Positions 15,321 through 24,019 of a DNA stretch of 36,097 nt are shown here, in pieces. Position 1 is the stretch's first letter. Each line of letters begins with the position of its first letter. Under the pieces are notes generated by a model. The model did no database searches, was not told the origin of the DNA, and worked only from the letters and a program-made list of their open reading frames with translations. The translations under genes and the position numbers were made by a program. The stretch is from an uncultured Muribaculaceae bacterium (lineage in GTDB: Bacteria > Bacteroidota > Bacteroidia > Bacteroidales > Muribaculaceae), in NCBI GenBank assembly GCA_910589095.1, contig CAJUSN010000004.1:4791-40887 (forward strand), given 5' to 3'.

Positions 15321-17558
15321 ATGTTAAATCCCATCAAAAAAACCATCGGACTCCCTGATGGCCGCACCATTACCCTTGAAACAGGTAAGCTGGCCAAGCA
15401 AGCCGATGGAGCGGTAGAATTGCGCATGGGCAACACCATGCTGCTCGCAACAGTTGTTTCGGCCAAGGAGGCCGGCGAAGGGGTCGATTTCATGCCCCTC
15501 CAAGTAGAATACAAAGAGAAATACTCTTCATTCGGACGTTTTCCCGGAGGTTTCCTCAAACGTGAAGGTCGCGCTTCGGATTATGAAGTGCTGACTGCAC
15601 GATTGGTTGACCGTGTGCTCCGTCCGCTTTTCCCTGACAATTATCACGCTGACACATTTGTCAACGTTACCCTTTATTCAACTGACGGTGAAGATATGCC
15701 GGACGCACTTGCCGGTCTCGCCGCTTCAGCAGCCCTTGCTGTCAGTGACATCCCTTTCAACGGTCCCATCTCTGAAGTGCGTGTGGCACGTGTTGATGGC
15801 GAATTCGTTATCGACCCCACTTTCTCGCAGCTTGAACGTGCCGACATGGAACTTATGGTCGGCGCTACCATCGACAATATCATGATGGTTGAAGGCGAGA
15901 TGAAAGAAGTGTCTGAAACCGACCTTCTCAATGCCCTTAAGGCCGCTCACGAAGCCATCAAGGTTCAGTGCCAGGCTCAGATCGAACTCATGGAAGCAGC
16001 CGGTAAGACTGTTAAACGTGAGTATTGCCACGAAGTCAATGATGAAGATCTGCGCAAGGATGTTCATGACAAATGCTATGACAAGGCTTACGCGATAGCC
16101 AAAACCGGTTCGGCCGACAAACATTGGCGCGCCGACTCGTTCCAGGCAATCTGCGATGAATATATCGAATCGCTCCCCGAAGAGGAACGCGAAGAAAAGG
16201 CTCCTTTGGTAAAGCGCTACTATCACGATGTTGAGAAAGAGGCCATGCGTCGTTGCGTTCTTGATGAAGGAATCCGCCTTGACGGACGTAAAACCACCGA
16301 AATCCGTCCCATCTGGGCCGAAGTGGATTACATACCCGGACCTCATGGATCGGCCGTATTCACACGTGGTGAAACCCAGAGCCTCGCTACCGTTACACTC
16401 GGTACGAAACTTGATGAAAAGATCGTTGACGATGTTCTTAACCAGGGTCGCGAACGTTTCCTCCTTCACTACAACTTCCCCCCCTTCTCCACCGGTGAGG
16501 CTCGTCCGGTTCGCGGTGTGGGCCGTCGTGAAATCGGCCACGGCAATTTGGCACATCGTGCGCTCAAGCGCATGTTCCCCGATGATTTCCCCTACGTTTG
16601 CCGCATTGTCAGCGACATCCTTGAAAGTAACGGCTCCTCTTCAATGGCAACCGTATGTGCCGGAACTCTCGCGCTGCTTGACGCCGGCGTGCAGATGAAG
16701 AAGCCTGTGAGCGGTATTGCAATGGGTCTTATCTCCGATGGTAAGAACTATGCCATACTCTCCGACATTCTCGGTGACGAAGACCACCTTGGCGACATGG
16801 ACTTCAAGGTAACCGGTACAAAGGACGGTATCACCGCCACCCAGATGGACATCAAGTGCGACGGTCTTTCCTATGAAATCCTTGAACGTGCCTTGAACCA
16901 GGCCCGCGACGGACGTCTGCACATCCTCAATGTTATCAATGAAACCATTCCCGCTCCTCGTGAAGACTATAAGCCTAATGTGCCCCGCATCGTAACCATG
17001 CTCATACCCAAAGAGCTTATCGGTGCTGTGATTGGCCCGGGCGGAAAAGTTATCCAGGGTATTCAGGAAGAGAGCGGTGCAACTGTATCTATCGATGAAA
17101 TTGAAGATGGCGGTTACATTGAGGTAGCTGCTGCCAACAAGGCATCCATCGACCGCGCTCTTGAAATGATCAACGCTATTGTGGAACTCCCCGAAGAGGG
17201 CAAGACCTACAAGGGTCGCGTGCGCTCCATCCTTGATTTTGGAGCCTTCGTTGAGTTCATGCAGGGCCGCGATGGTCTTCTCCACATCTCTGAAATCTCA
17301 TGGGAACGTCTCCCCGACATGGCTGCTTCCGGTCTGAAAGAGGGTGATGAAGTGGAAGTAAAACTCATTGAAATCGATAAGAAAACAGGTAAATATCGCC
17401 TCTCCATGCGTGCTCTTCAGCCTAAACCTGAAGGCTATGTGGAACGTGAACGAGCCCCGCGTCCCGAACGCGGACCCCGTCGCGAAGGTGGTAACCGTGG
17501 CGACCGTCCCAACCGTCCACGTGGCGAGCGCGGACCCCGTCGTGAAAACAAAGACTAA
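15321..17558 (+). CDS. pnp: Polyribonucleotide nucleotidyltransferase (PNPase)
   Basis: 745 residues from the ATG at 15321 (MLNPIKKTIGLPDGRTI). The frame is open further upstream, but the family starts here. Order of domains: first RNase PH domain (about 10-145, with KYSSFGRFPGGFLKREGR), helical domain, second RNase PH domain (about 330-475, with GETQSLATVTLG and FPPFSTGE), KH domain (about 560-620, GPGGKVIQG at about 571) and S1 domain (about 626-700, GKTYKGRVRSILDFGAFVEF). The last 40 residues are an Arg/Gly/Pro-rich tail (ERGPRREGGNRGDRPNRPRG). It degrades RNA 3'-to-5' phosphorolytically as a trimer and takes part in mRNA turnover. Single gene with its own promoter; a hairpin follows. Confidence 0.97.
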   Translation: MLNPIKKTIGLPDGRTITLETGKLAKQADGAVELRMGNTMLLATVVSAKEAGEGVDFMPLQVEYKEKYSSFGRFPGGFLKREGRASDYEVLTARLVDRVLRPLFPDNYHADTFVNVTLYSTDGEDMPDALAGLAASAALAVSDIPFNGPISEVRVARVDGEFVIDPTFSQLERADMELMVGATIDNIMMVEGEMKEVSETDLLNALKAAHEAIKVQCQAQIELMEAAGKTVKREYCHEVNDEDLRKDVHDKCYDKAYAIAKTGSADKHWRADSFQAICDEYIESLPEEEREEKAPLVKRYYHDVEKEAMRRCVLDEGIRLDGRKTTEIRPIWAEVDYIPGPHGSAVFTRGETQSLATVTLGTKLDEKIVDDVLNQGRERFLLHYNFPPFSTGEARPVRGVGRREIGHGNLAHRALKRMFPDDFPYVCRIVSDILESNGSSSMATVCAGTLALLDAGVQMKKPVSGIAMGLISDGKNYAILSDILGDEDHLGDMDFKVTGTKDGITATQMDIKCDGLSYEILERALNQARDGRLHILNVINETIPAPREDYKPNVPRIVTMLIPKELIGAVIGPGGKVIQGIQEESGATVSIDEIEDGGYIEVAAANKASIDRALEMINAIVELPEEGKTYKGRVRSILDFGAFVEFMQGRDGLLHISEISWERLPDMAASGLKEGDEVEVKLIEIDKKTGKYRLSMRALQPKPEGYVERERAPRPERGPRREGGNRGDRPNRPRGERGPRRENKD

Positions 17559-17591
17559 GCCATAACATCAGCTATAACTGCTGTTAGTTGT

Positions 17592-17622
17592 CAAGGCCGA
17601 TACCTCATGGGTGTCGGCCTTG
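17592..17622 (+). terminator. Hairpin downstream of pnp
   Basis: CAAGGCCGATACC (17592-17604) pairs with GGTGTCGGCCTTG (17610-17622) over 13 pairs, one of them G-U, with a 5-base loop. It lies 33 bases after the pnp stop. There is no U-run, so it may act as a 3' stabilising hairpin rather than a strong intrinsic terminator. Confidence 0.5.
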
Positions 17623-17774
17623 TTGCGTGTAGCGGTGTACGGTTCTATGGATATTTATCCTTAAGGGATAGGGGGGTAGGGTAGAACTTTTTTAGGGGAG
17701 GTAATGTTTCATAATTGTCGCAATGGGATTGTAGGCATTGCTTCATTACGTTTACCCGTTTCCACTTGATATTT

Positions 17775-19193
17775 ATGAAAATCAGATGTCTCATTCTTTT
17801 TTTGAGCCTCGTCGCAGCTGCCGGCGCACGGGCTGAAGAGGCTGCCGCTCCCTCTGTGGCAGGAAAGATTCTTAATGATTCGCTCCCTGAACGCTGGGCA
17901 TATAGCGAACATTTCAATCAGACTTCTCCGGCCGACGATGCCTGGTGGCGCAGTTTCAACGATGCCCTTCTTGATTCGCTTGTGGCCATGGGTGAACGCA
18001 ACAATTACAATGTGGCCATGGCGGCCAAGCGCATGGAGATTGCGCGGATTGGGATTCTTGAGTCGCGCTCAGGTTATTATCCCACATTTTCAGCAAATGC
18101 CTCATGGAATAAGGACAGAATGTCAGGTGCCATTTCAAAAAAAGTGATGAATGGGACCGATGAGAGCTACTTCTCATTAGGTTTGAATATGAGCTGGCAG
18201 ATTGATGTGTTCGGCAGGGTCGCCGCGGGTACGAAAGCTAAAAAAGCTGCTTATAGGGTATCACGGGCCGACCGTGACGGCGTGATGGTGACACTTGCCG
18301 GAAACATAGCCACGGCTTATGTTCAGCTGCGGGTGGCGCAAGCACGAAAATCGCTGGCGGAGGCGCATTTGGCCTCGCAAAAAAAGGTGCTCGACATGAC
18401 GCAGGTGCGTTTTGACTGTGGACTGGTGTCGCAGCTTGACGTTCAGCAAGCCACCACAGTTTATGCTTCTACTGAGGCTTCAATCCCGCAGTTTGACACT
18501 CAGATACATGCAGCCATAAATTCGCTTGCTGTTCTCCTTGCCATACAACCGGCCGAGGCAAATGCCTTGCTGGCCAAGCCGCGTCCTCTCCCTCCCTACA
18601 TGCAGATCGTGAGCACAGGGATTCCGATGGATCTTCTGCGACGCCGACCCGATGTGGTTGAGGCGGAGTGTAACCTCGCTTTGTATGCAGCGGAACTGGG
18701 GATTGCCAAGAAGGATTTCTTGCCTGTGCTTTCGCTTGATGCATCGGTGGGCACGTCGGCCCACGCAATAGGCGACTTGTTCTCCCACGACAGCTTCACC
18801 TACTCCATAGCGCCCACTTTGTCATGGACCATTTTCGATGGGATGACAAGGAAGTATAATGTAGCCACGGCTAAGGAAAACATGGAGATTGGAATACAGA
18901 ACTACAATCTCACGGTGCTTCAGGCAGTGACGGAGGCGGACAACGCTATGTATGCCTATCTGCGCACTCTTGATGAGATTGAAAAAACCGAGGCTGCGGT
19001 TAACGCGAGCCGGGAATCGCTGGATCTGTCTATTGACCTTTATAAACGCGGATTGGCGGCTTTCACAAATGTGATTGACGCTCAAATCGATTATCTCACA
19101 TATGCCGGAAGTCTTATTGAATCGCAGGGCCAGGCCCTTGACAATCTCGTGACGCTATATGAAGCGCTTGGAGGCGGATGGCTTGAAAATTAA
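17775..19193 (+). CDS. TolC-family outer membrane efflux protein (NodT-like)
   Basis: 472 residues from the ATG at 17775, which puts the signal peptide MKIRCLILFLSLVAAAGARA at the N-terminus; the frame is open upstream but not part of the family. There is no lipobox. The sequence shows the two repeated outer-membrane efflux (OEP) halves, with DAWWRSFNDALLDSLV near the start, YVQLRVAQARKSLAEA and the RRRPDVVEAE motif in the middle, and YKRGLAAFTNVIDAQ near the end. It forms the trimeric outer membrane channel of the tripartite pump encoded with the next two genes. The next start is 31 bases beyond its stop. A near-consensus TACGTTTA octamer at 17747-17754 is a weak promoter candidate. Confidence 0.93.
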   Translation: MKIRCLILFLSLVAAAGARAEEAAAPSVAGKILNDSLPERWAYSEHFNQTSPADDAWWRSFNDALLDSLVAMGERNNYNVAMAAKRMEIARIGILESRSGYYPTFSANASWNKDRMSGAISKKVMNGTDESYFSLGLNMSWQIDVFGRVAAGTKAKKAAYRVSRADRDGVMVTLAGNIATAYVQLRVAQARKSLAEAHLASQKKVLDMTQVRFDCGLVSQLDVQQATTVYASTEASIPQFDTQIHAAINSLAVLLAIQPAEANALLAKPRPLPPYMQIVSTGIPMDLLRRRPDVVEAECNLALYAAELGIAKKDFLPVLSLDASVGTSAHAIGDLFSHDSFTYSIAPTLSWTIFDGMTRKYNVATAKENMEIGIQNYNLTVLQAVTEADNAMYAYLRTLDEIEKTEAAVNASRESLDLSIDLYKRGLAAFTNVIDAQIDYLTYAGSLIESQGQALDNLVTLYEALGGGWLEN

Positions 19194-19224
19194 ACAATAC
19201 TTACTACAAAAAGCTCCAGACACT

Positions 19225-20355
19225 ATGCAACGCACATTATTCTCAGCAGGCTTCGCCGCATTGTTGGCGGCTGCATTTTTATTGGCCATGCCTTCATGCA
19301 AGAAGAAAAAGGATGTTTCCTCCGATGAGGAGATGACAGTGGATGTGGCTTATCCGGTTGTCGACACGGTTACGCTTACTCGGACCTTCCCGGGGTTCCT
19401 GAAGGCAGCCAACACGGTTGATGTGGTGGCGCGTGTCAACGGATATCTTCGGGCAAAATGCTATACTGACGGCGCATACGTGAGTAAAGGTGCGGTGTTG
19501 TTCCGCATCGAAGACACCCAATATCGCGATGCGGTTGAGCAGGCCGAGGCGGCATTGCGCACGGCGCAGGCCACGTACGACTACAATGTGCGTAATTATG
19601 AAGCAATGAAGCGTGCATTGCAGAGTGATGCAGTGAGCGAGATGTCGGTGATACAGGCTGAGAGTGAGATGAAGAATTCGCAAGCCGCAATTCGTAATGC
19701 ACAGGCTGCACTTGAAACAGCGCGAACCAATCTGGGTTATTGCGTTGTGACTGCCCCAGTGAGCGGTCACATAACAGCCTCTATACCCGATGTGGGCTCA
19801 TATCTTTCAGGGGCCGGAGCTCCGGTGACTCTTGCCACCATCTATGATGATGCATCGTTGCAGGCTCATTTCTCAGTCGGTAATCCCGATATTTATTCGG
19901 CCATTCAGAATTATTCCACCACTTCCGGTCTGGATTTCAAGGCCATCCCCCTCACATTCCAGGAAACGTTGGCCCATCCATATACAGCGAATCTGTCCTA
20001 CGTGGCGCCTGATATAGACACATCCACCGGCTCATTGGCTCTGAAGGCCAAGGTGGACAACAAGTATGGAGAGTTGAAGGACGGGATGTACGTGACTGTC
20101 ACGCTCCCCTATAGCAGCGTTCCGAACGCCATATTGGTGAAGGATGCATCAATAAGCACTGACCAGGCCGGAAAATACCTCTATGTGGTGAATGACAGCT
20201 GCCGGGTGATCTATACCCCCATCAAGGTTGGTGAGCTCATCCACGACTCGCTGCGCATTGTGACCTCCGGATTGAGCAAGGATGCGAGGTATGTGACAAA
20301 AGCCATGCAGAAAGTGACTGACGGAATGAAAGTGAAACCTGTAACTGTACGTTGA
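19225..20355 (+). CDS. RND efflux periplasmic adaptor (AcrA/HlyD family) lipoprotein
   Basis: 376 residues from the ATG at 19225. The signal MQRTLFSAGFAALLAAAFLL ends in a lipobox M-P-S-C with Cys25 lipidated, followed by four lysines. The mature part has the membrane-fusion-protein order: beta-barrel start, lipoyl half (VDVVARVNGYLRAKCYTDGAYVSKG split around the hairpin), an alpha-helical hairpin (about 95-160, AEAALRTAQATYDYNVRNYE), the second lipoyl half (LGYCVVTAPVSGHI) and C-terminal beta-barrel and membrane-proximal domains. It bridges the inner-membrane pump and the TolC-like channel. It ends four bases before the pump gene starts, indicating tight co-translation. Confidence 0.94.
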   Translation: MQRTLFSAGFAALLAAAFLLAMPSCKKKKDVSSDEEMTVDVAYPVVDTVTLTRTFPGFLKAANTVDVVARVNGYLRAKCYTDGAYVSKGAVLFRIEDTQYRDAVEQAEAALRTAQATYDYNVRNYEAMKRALQSDAVSEMSVIQAESEMKNSQAAIRNAQAALETARTNLGYCVVTAPVSGHITASIPDVGSYLSGAGAPVTLATIYDDASLQAHFSVGNPDIYSAIQNYSTTSGLDFKAIPLTFQETLAHPYTANLSYVAPDIDTSTGSLALKAKVDNKYGELKDGMYVTVTLPYSSVPNAILVKDASISTDQAGKYLYVVNDSCRVIYTPIKVGELIHDSLRIVTSGLSKDARYVTKAMQKVTDGMKVKPVTVR

Positions 20356-20359
20356 TGTC

Positions 20360-23300
20360 ATGTTCTCGAAGTTTTTTATAGACAGGCCTATTTTTGCCAC
20401 GGTTCTCGCCATCATTATGGTGCTTGTGGGCTTGATGACAGTCAAGACCCTTCCTGTGGCGCAGTTTCCCGACATCACGCCTCCAACAGTTATGGTGTCG
20501 GCTTCCTATCCCGGTGCCGACGCCAAGACAGTGGCGGAATCCGTGGGTGTTCCCATCGAGGAGCAGGTGAACGGAGTGGAGGGTATGATGTACATGAGCT
20601 CTACCTCGTCGGACGATGGCTCATATTCACTTACCATAACCTTCGAAGTCGGTACGGACATAGATATGGCGACAGTGAAGGTTCAGAACCGAGTGTCGCT
20701 TGCTGAGGCGCAGCTGCCCAATTCGGTACAGCGCGAGGGTGTTGACGTGATGTCGCGCTCGTCGAATCAGATACTTTTCATTGCCTTGGAGGGTGACTCC
20801 GCCCATAAATATGATGCTCTGTATCTCACGAATTATGCCCAGCTCAACATAGTTGATGAGCTCTCACGTATTGACGGAGTGGGTGATGTGGGGGCGTTCG
20901 GTGGCGGTGACTACAGTATGCGTGTTTGGCTTGACCCCCAGAAGATGCAGGCACGCGGTGTCTCGCCGGCCGATGTCACGGCTGCCATAGAGGGCCAGAA
21001 CGTACAGGTTTCGGCCGGTTCGGTGGGCAATCCGCCGCAAAGCGGAGGCGAAGCCTTCGAGTATACCCTTGTGAGCCAAGGGCGCCTCACCACACCTGAA
21101 GAATTCGGAAACATTATAATTCGTACGGGTGAGGACGGCTCGATACTCCATCTCTCTGATGTGGCAAAGGTGGAGTTGGGTAGTCAGTCATATAGCACTG
21201 TAAGCAAAGTGTCAGGAAAGCCGGCCGGACTGCTGGGTATATCCCAACTTCCCGGGGCGAATGCGCTGACGGTTGCCAACGCATGTCTTGACAAGCTTGA
21301 TGATCTGGCTGAGTATTTTCCACCCGGTGTGCACTATCGTGTGATTCTCAATACCACCGACTTTGTGACAGCTTCTATTGACGAGGTGCTTGTGACGTTT
21401 GTGGAGACCACGCTTATAGTGATGGTCGTTATCCTCCTGTTCCTTCAAAGTTTCCGCGCCACGATTATACCTATGATAACCATCCCGGTGTCGCTTATAG
21501 CCACTTTTGCGGTGATGAAGCTTTTGGGATTCTCGCTGAACACCCTCACGCTGTTCGGACTGGTGCTTGCGATAGCCATTGTGGTGGATGACGCCATTGT
21601 GGTGGTGGAGGATTGTTCGCGAATCATCGATGAGGGGAAACTGTCGGTCCACGATGCCGTGGTGCAAGCTATGAAGGAGCTTACCGGACCGGTGATTGGC
21701 GAAGTGCTGGTGCTTCTCTCGGTATTCATCCCTACGGCATTTATCTCGGGCATCACAGGCGAACTGTACAAGCAGTTTGCACTGACTATTGCCGTATCGA
21801 CGGCCTTCTCGGGTTTCAATGCGTTGACCTTCACGCCTGCAATGTGCGTGCTGTTTCTGCGGCCTAAGCAGCCGGTGAAGTTCAAGCTGTTCCGTTGGTT
21901 CAACGAGGGCTTCGGAGCCACCACGGCGGCTTACGTGAAACTTATCACTCGATTCTTGAAGCGACCGTATGTGGCGCTCGGCATTTATGCTCTTATATGC
22001 TTTGTGGCATTCTGGGGATTCATGAAATGGCCTACCAGTTATGTGCCGGAGGAGGACATGGGTTATTTCATGACCTCGGTACAGCTCCCTACGGGCGCCT
22101 CACTTGACCGTACTACCAAAATTATGGATCAGATATCGGCCGAAGTGCGCAAACTGGATGGGGTCAAGGATGTCATGGCCATTTCGGGGGCCTCTATGAT
22201 GGGGGGCGGAAATGGCAGTAATTCCGGCTCTCTGTTCATTGTGCTCGAGCCGTGGAAGGACCGCCGTGCGAAGGACTTGTGCGTCAATGCCATGATCAAG
22301 AAGGTTGGCGAGATTACATCCAAGCTTCAGGAGCCTGTGGTGTTCTCGGTGAATCCGCCTTCCATTCCGGGGCTCGGTCTTACCTCTGGTATGCAGATGC
22401 AGCTTCTTGATATTCGCAATCAGGGCACTGAGGCTATGCATGAGGCTATAGAAACCTTGCAGGAGGGTGCTAAGTCGGTGCCTGAGCTTGCACAGCTCAC
22501 AACTTTCTATCAGGGAACTGTCCCGCAGTACAAGGTGTCGATTGACCGCGACAAGGTGGCTATGCAAGGCCTTTCCCTCCCAACGGTTTTCTCCACTCTC
22601 TCAGCGTTTATGGGAGGCTCGTATGTGAACGATTTCGTAGAGTTCGACCATGTGTATGAGGTTATGATGGCCGCGCAGTCATCGTCCACAGGATTACCGG
22701 ATGATGTGTTGAAACTGTCGGTGGCCAATGCCGACGGGGAGATGGTTCCGTTTGCCTCGTTCACAACGGTAGAACCGGTGATGGGCGATCCATCGATAAG
22801 TCGCTACAATATGTACACAACCGCCTCAGTGACAGGTGTTGCCGCGGAGGATGTAAGCTCGCACGATGTTATCGTAGCTATGGAACAGCTTGTGAAAGAT
22901 AAGTTGGGCGACAACTACTCCTTTGCCTGGACCGGCGAAGCTTATCAGGAGGCCAAGTCCGGTACCACCATCTCTACAGTACTCCTCTTTGCTGTGGTGA
23001 TTACAATTCTTGTGCTGGCCGCACAGTATGAGAGCTGGACCAATCCGCTTGCCGTGGTCATGTCCATGCCTACTGCGATTTTGGGTGCGGTCATCGGGTG
23101 TATATTCCTGTCGCAGAGCATTTCGATCTACACGCAGATAGGTATCATCCTGTTGCTTGGATTGTCGGCTAAGAATGCCATCCTTATGGTGGGTTACTCG
23201 GTTGATTACCGAAAGGCGGGCATGCCGATACCGCAAGCGGCGGCCGATGGAGGCCGAGTTCGTTTCCGTCCCATAATGATGACGGCGCTGGCATTTGTGC

Positions 23301-23539
23301 TCGGTGTGCTGCCAATGCTGTTCGCCACCGGTGCGGGTGCACAAAGCCGAATCTCACTTGGTACGGCTGTGGTGTTCGGAATGGCGGTCAACGCCGTTGT
23401 GGGAACGCTGTTCGTGCCTAATTTCTGGGAACTGATGCAGCGGTTCCAGGAGCGCTATCTCTCCAAGGTTTTCGGCTCGGCTTCGAATAAGACTCCGGGC
23501 GGAACCACAGGTAACTCCCCGACTCAGAGCGAGCCGTGA
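20360..23539 (+). CDS. RND-family multidrug efflux transporter (AcrB-like, HAE1)
   Basis: 1059 residues, the normal length for AcrB-type pumps. The N-terminus MFSKFFIDRPIFATVLAIIM and PVAQFPDITPPTV are typical of HAE1 transporters. Twelve transmembrane segments and two large periplasmic loops can be followed. The proton-relay aspartates of the fourth helix are present as Asp410-Asp411 (AIVVDDAIVVVED), and the second half contains the matching LGLSAKNAILMVG. It exports hydrophobic or amphipathic compounds using proton motive force with the two preceding gene products. No TetR or AraC regulator lies in the operon. The last 16 bases overlap the 3' end of the convergent folK gene. Confidence 0.95.
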   Translation: MFSKFFIDRPIFATVLAIIMVLVGLMTVKTLPVAQFPDITPPTVMVSASYPGADAKTVAESVGVPIEEQVNGVEGMMYMSSTSSDDGSYSLTITFEVGTDIDMATVKVQNRVSLAEAQLPNSVQREGVDVMSRSSNQILFIALEGDSAHKYDALYLTNYAQLNIVDELSRIDGVGDVGAFGGGDYSMRVWLDPQKMQARGVSPADVTAAIEGQNVQVSAGSVGNPPQSGGEAFEYTLVSQGRLTTPEEFGNIIIRTGEDGSILHLSDVAKVELGSQSYSTVSKVSGKPAGLLGISQLPGANALTVANACLDKLDDLAEYFPPGVHYRVILNTTDFVTASIDEVLVTFVETTLIVMVVILLFLQSFRATIIPMITIPVSLIATFAVMKLLGFSLNTLTLFGLVLAIAIVVDDAIVVVEDCSRIIDEGKLSVHDAVVQAMKELTGPVIGEVLVLLSVFIPTAFISGITGELYKQFALTIAVSTAFSGFNALTFTPAMCVLFLRPKQPVKFKLFRWFNEGFGATTAAYVKLITRFLKRPYVALGIYALICFVAFWGFMKWPTSYVPEEDMGYFMTSVQLPTGASLDRTTKIMDQISAEVRKLDGVKDVMAISGASMMGGGNGSNSGSLFIVLEPWKDRRAKDLCVNAMIKKVGEITSKLQEPVVFSVNPPSIPGLGLTSGMQMQLLDIRNQGTEAMHEAIETLQEGAKSVPELAQLTTFYQGTVPQYKVSIDRDKVAMQGLSLPTVFSTLSAFMGGSYVNDFVEFDHVYEVMMAAQSSSTGLPDDVLKLSVANADGEMVPFASFTTVEPVMGDPSISRYNMYTTASVTGVAAEDVSSHDVIVAMEQLVKDKLGDNYSFAWTGEAYQEAKSGTTISTVLLFAVVITILVLAAQYESWTNPLAVVMSMPTAILGAVIGCIFLSQSISIYTQIGIILLLGLSAKNAILMVGYSVDYRKAGMPIPQAAADGGRVRFRPIMMTALAFVLGVLPMLFATGAGAQSRISLGTAVVFGMAVNAVVGTLFVPNFWELMQRFQERYLSKVFGSASNKTPGGTTGNSPTQSEP

Positions 23540-23997
23540 CGAAGTTTTTGCAACAAACCGGCAGGAGTCAACCCGAATGAAGGATGAATCCACTCGGGAG
23601 CCGTTTCGCTCAAAGGAACAAGTACGAACTCACGCAGATGCATTCTTGGATGCGGAAGCGTGAGTTCTTCCGTTTTTAAGACGACAGAATCCACGGCAAT
23701 GAGGTCAATGTCGATGGCGCGGTCTGCGTATGATCCGTGAATGTCGCGGTGTGAGGCGGGATTTATCGAGTCCTGTATGGTACGGAGGCGGTGGAGCAGT
23801 TCAAGGGGTGACAGGGAGCCTGCAGGGATGGAAATCCCCAAGTTGAGAAACATGTTCGGACTGTCATAGCCCCACGGAGGTGATTCAACGAAATTGGAGC
23901 GGCGGGCATGTGCGTCAAGCTCCTGTTCAATAGCAGCGACCGCCCGCTCGATAAGGTCGCCGAGATTGGATCCTATGTTGATGTGAGCCGTTGCCAT
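23524..23997 (-). CDS. folK: 2-amino-4-hydroxy-6-hydroxymethyldihydropteridine pyrophosphokinase
   Basis: 157 residues from the ATG at 23997 (MATAHINIGSNLGD). The frame is open upstream into infB, but the enzyme family starts at the IGSNLGD motif. Further signatures are SPPWGYDSPNMFLN (about 45-58), RAIDIDLIAVD with the metal-binding Asp-x-Asp, and LPHPRMHLREFVLVPL. It transfers pyrophosphate from ATP to the pterin alcohol in folate biosynthesis. The start is 22 bases after the infB stop, so it is probably the last gene of the rimP-nusA-infB operon, not the usual folP/folB context. It shares 16 bases with the convergent pump gene. Confidence 0.93.
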   Translation of the reverse strand: MATAHINIGSNLGDLIERAVAAIEQELDAHARRSNFVESPPWGYDSPNMFLNLGISIPAGSLSPLELLHRLRTIQDSINPASHRDIHGSYADRAIDIDLIAVDSVVLKTEELTLPHPRMHLREFVLVPLSETAPEWIHPSFGLTPAGLLQKLRHGSL

Positions 23998-24019
23998 TTG
24001 ACAATTAGCCCGAGCCTGA

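Noticed and set aside
15726..16556. Minus-strand open frame of 276 codons inside pnp
   Set aside because: Antisense shadow of conserved PNPase codons; similar frames recur along the gene.
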